Of a stretch of 8,117 nt of DNA, positions 7,478 to 8,117 are shown one piece after another (the stretch's first letter is position 1; each line of letters opens with the position of its first letter). The position numbers were made by a program, and so were the translations under genes. The stretch comes from Acidisarcina sp. (GTDB lineage Bacteria > Acidobacteriota > Blastocatellia > Pyrinomonadales > Pyrinomonadaceae): positions 1 to 8,117 of the forward strand of contig JAJNPX010000162.1 of the NCBI GenBank assembly GCA_021155145.1, in the 5' to 3' direction. A model generated the notes under the pieces. That model made no database searches. It saw only the letters and a program-made list of their open reading frames with translations, and had not been told where the DNA came from.

Positions 7478-7645
7478 GGACTTGAAACTTTGAACGCGGA
7501 AGGACGGTATCGGCTGTGGCACGCAACGTGCTAATGGGAGAAGTGGCTAGCTTGATGATGTTGATCAAGACCCCGCCGCCAACACTTCTCCGAGCGCGGT
7601 TTGCCACTGTGCTTGGTCACCTTCCGAGCGTTCCTTCAGTTGTCC
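7478..7645 (+). ncRNA. Candidate structured RNA, 6S-like rod with central bubble
   Basis: The two halves pair over about 168 bases as one interrupted rod. From outside in, GGAC 7478-7481 pairs with GTCC 7642-7645 and TGAA 7483-7486 with TTCA 7635-7638. GAACGC 7492-7497 pairs with 7628-7633, GGAAGG 7498-7503 with CCTTCC 7620-7625, and GTGGCA 7516-7521 with TGCCAC 7602-7607. An open bubble follows (7522-7536 opposite 7592-7601), then GGAGAAGTG 7537-7545 with CACTTCTCC 7583-7591, and an apical hairpin CTTGAT/ATCAAG (7551-7556/7564-7569). A closing stem, a central bubble and an apical stem in under 200 bases is the known shape of 6S RNA, which binds RNA polymerase by mimicking an open promoter. 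A small alternative hairpin, GCACG-CAA-CGTGC (7519-7531), can form on the 5' side of the bubble. The plus strand is preferred because the terminator-like hairpin follows on that side. Other clade-specific RNAs (such as Acido-Lenti-1) are not excluded. Confidence 0.55.
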
Positions 7646-7653
7646 TTCCTTTA

Positions 7654-7689
7654 TGAGCCCGGCCGACAGCAGCCGGGCTCACCTACTTT
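7654..7689 (+). terminator. Strong hairpin, probable end of the ncRNA transcript
   Basis: TGAGCCCGGC (7654-7663) and GCCGGGCTCA (7672-7681) pair perfectly over 10 bases around an 8-base loop. The tail CCTACTTT is poor in T, so this is a weak intrinsic terminator by the usual rule. Its place just after the structured RNA supports a role in ending or protecting that transcript. Confidence 0.5.
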
Positions 7690-7834
7690 AAACCAAGCTA
7701 AAACAAGGCGTTAGGTATAGCATTGGGGAATATCCCAGCTAATCGGTCAGGTTCGTTCAATGTGAGACGACATCTGGCCGTTCTTGTTTTTCCGCGATCA
7801 TTTTGACCGCGCGCGGTATCACCAAATCCGGGAT

Positions 7835-7872
7835 TCTGACAAATTTCGTCATTTTCCTCTGACAAATTTTGT
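7835..7872. promoter_or_regulatory. Paired near-palindromic repeats upstream of lnt, operator-like
   Basis: TCTGACAAATTT occurs at 7835-7846 and again at 7858-7869, a period of 23 bases. Each copy contains a palindrome: ACAAA-T-TTTGT at 7862-7872 is perfect, and GACAAATTTCGTC at 7838-7850 has one mismatched pair. Two dyad sites about two helical turns apart are typical of a dimeric repressor or activator binding on one DNA face. The regulator is unknown. The repeats end about 85 bases before the lnt start. Confidence 0.4.
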
Positions 7873-7898
7873 GTAGCAAAGTTCCTCGGTCGGTCATT

Positions 7899-7928
7899 TT
7901 GGAATGGGCTCTTTCAAAGTGATGTAAA
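7899..7928 (+). promoter_or_regulatory. Weak candidate promoter of lnt
   Basis: TTGGAA (7899-7904) and TGTAAA (7923-7928) are 18 bases apart, with four of six matches each. A start near 7935 would leave a leader of about 20 bases. The match is modest and chance is possible. Confidence 0.3.
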
Positions 7929-7955
7929 CCCGGCATTTTGTTAAACTTTTGGGTA

Positions 7956-8117
7956 ATGCTACCGCTCCTGCTGACAAAAGGATTGCCGGGATGGAAGAAC
8001 GCGCTGTTGGCGTTGCTCTCGGCAGTTTTGTTGATACTGGCGTTTCCCGATTTTGACTATTGGTTCCTTGCGTGGTTCGCTCTCGTCCCGTTGATGTGGG
8101 CAGTCGAACGGGAAAAG
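7956..8117 (+). CDS. lnt: Apolipoprotein N-acyltransferase, N-terminal part (3' end outside window)
   Basis: Only the first 54 residues are present. They contain a hydrophobic helix (about 16-30, ALLALLSAVLLILAF) followed by FPDFDYWFLAWFALVPLMWA. This is the characteristic start of Lnt, in which a membrane helix leads to a F-P-x-F-x-x-W-x-x-A-W-x-A-L-V-P-L pattern. Lnt is an inner-membrane enzyme that adds the third acyl chain to the N-terminal cysteine of lipoproteins, using phospholipid as donor. The catalytic nitrilase domain would lie downstream, outside the window. The ATG at 7956 is chosen because the membrane helix follows in the normal position; a TTG six codons upstream is also in frame. 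No strong Shine-Dalgarno sequence precedes either. The gene probably has its own control region, because a 586-base non-coding stretch precedes it. Confidence 0.85.
   Translation, partial: MLPLLLTKGLPGWKNALLALLSAVLLILAFPDFDYWFLAWFALVPLMWAVEREK

Larger units (their letters stand above)
7370..7955. other. 586-base region without a protein gene
   Basis: No convincing ORF is present on either strand. The first 108 bases (7370-7477) show nothing clear; TATAAA at 7440 has no matching -35 box. Then come a long structured inverted repeat (7478-7645), a strong hairpin (7654-7681), a small inverted repeat GGGA-ATA-TCCC (7726-7736), a pair of near-palindromic repeats (7835-7872) and a weak promoter before lnt. 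The length and structure of this region suggest an RNA gene plus the control region of lnt. Confidence 0.7.

Noticed and set aside
7498..7506. GGAAGGA, similar to the conserved apical part of SRP 4.5S RNA
   Set aside because: In SRP RNA this motif sits in an apical internal loop; here it lies in the outer closing helix of a longer rod.
7517..7533. TGGCAC followed by TGC, resembling a sigma54 promoter
   Set aside because: The spacing and the second element fit poorly, and these bases are explained by helices of the structured RNA.
7726..7736. Inverted repeat GGGA-ATA-TCCC
   Set aside because: Four-base arms are expected by chance in a region of this size, and no second copy is seen.

Overview
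This window has close to balanced base composition and carries ordinary bacterial housekeeping genes. A Gram-negative host is indicated by the start of an apolipoprotein N-acyltransferase gene (lnt) at the right edge and by a Sec-exported TPR protein. The combination of a TolB-like/TPR secreted protein, a DUF4070-type radical SAM protein and the overall gene style suggests an Acidobacteriota member, perhaps of the Blastocatellia. That placement is a guess from resemblance, not a demonstrated assignment.

Left part (1-5215, minus strand). Read in the direction of transcription, four genes follow one another. They are a radical SAM protein with an N-terminal cobalamin-binding-like domain (5215 to 3731), a DUF1990/UPF0548 protein (3734 to 3120), DNA polymerase I (polA, 3028 to 311) and a GNAT acetyltransferase (314 to the window edge). 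Two of the junctions are 4-base stop/start overlaps (TTGA at 3734-3731, ATGA at 314-311), which suggests translational coupling in pairs. The 91 bases between the DUF1990 gene and polA hold no gene. The 3'-5' exonuclease domain of PolA has lost its metal-binding carboxylates, so this polymerase probably does not proofread.

Middle (5216-5575). Two promoter-like sequences stand back to back with their -35 boxes two bases apart. One faces the radical SAM gene and the other faces a tRNA-Glu(TTC) gene with an encoded CCA end. A Rho-independent terminator follows the tRNA and ends only 18 bases before the next start codon.

Right part (5576-8117, plus strand). A 597-residue secreted protein has a TolB/adenylate-cyclase-like N-terminal domain followed by two blocks of TPR repeats. 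After it comes a 586-base region without a protein gene. This region holds a long, interrupted, rod-like inverted repeat with a central bubble (about 7478-7645), whose architecture resembles 6S RNA. A perfect 10-bp hairpin follows directly. Nearer to lnt lie two copies of a near-palindromic 12-base motif spaced 23 bases apart, which look like an operator pair. The lnt gene starts at 7956 and runs out of the window.

The least explained parts are the 6S-like RNA, the paired palindromes before lnt, and the coupled radical SAM/DUF1990 gene pair. I found no mobile element, CRISPR array or defence system.
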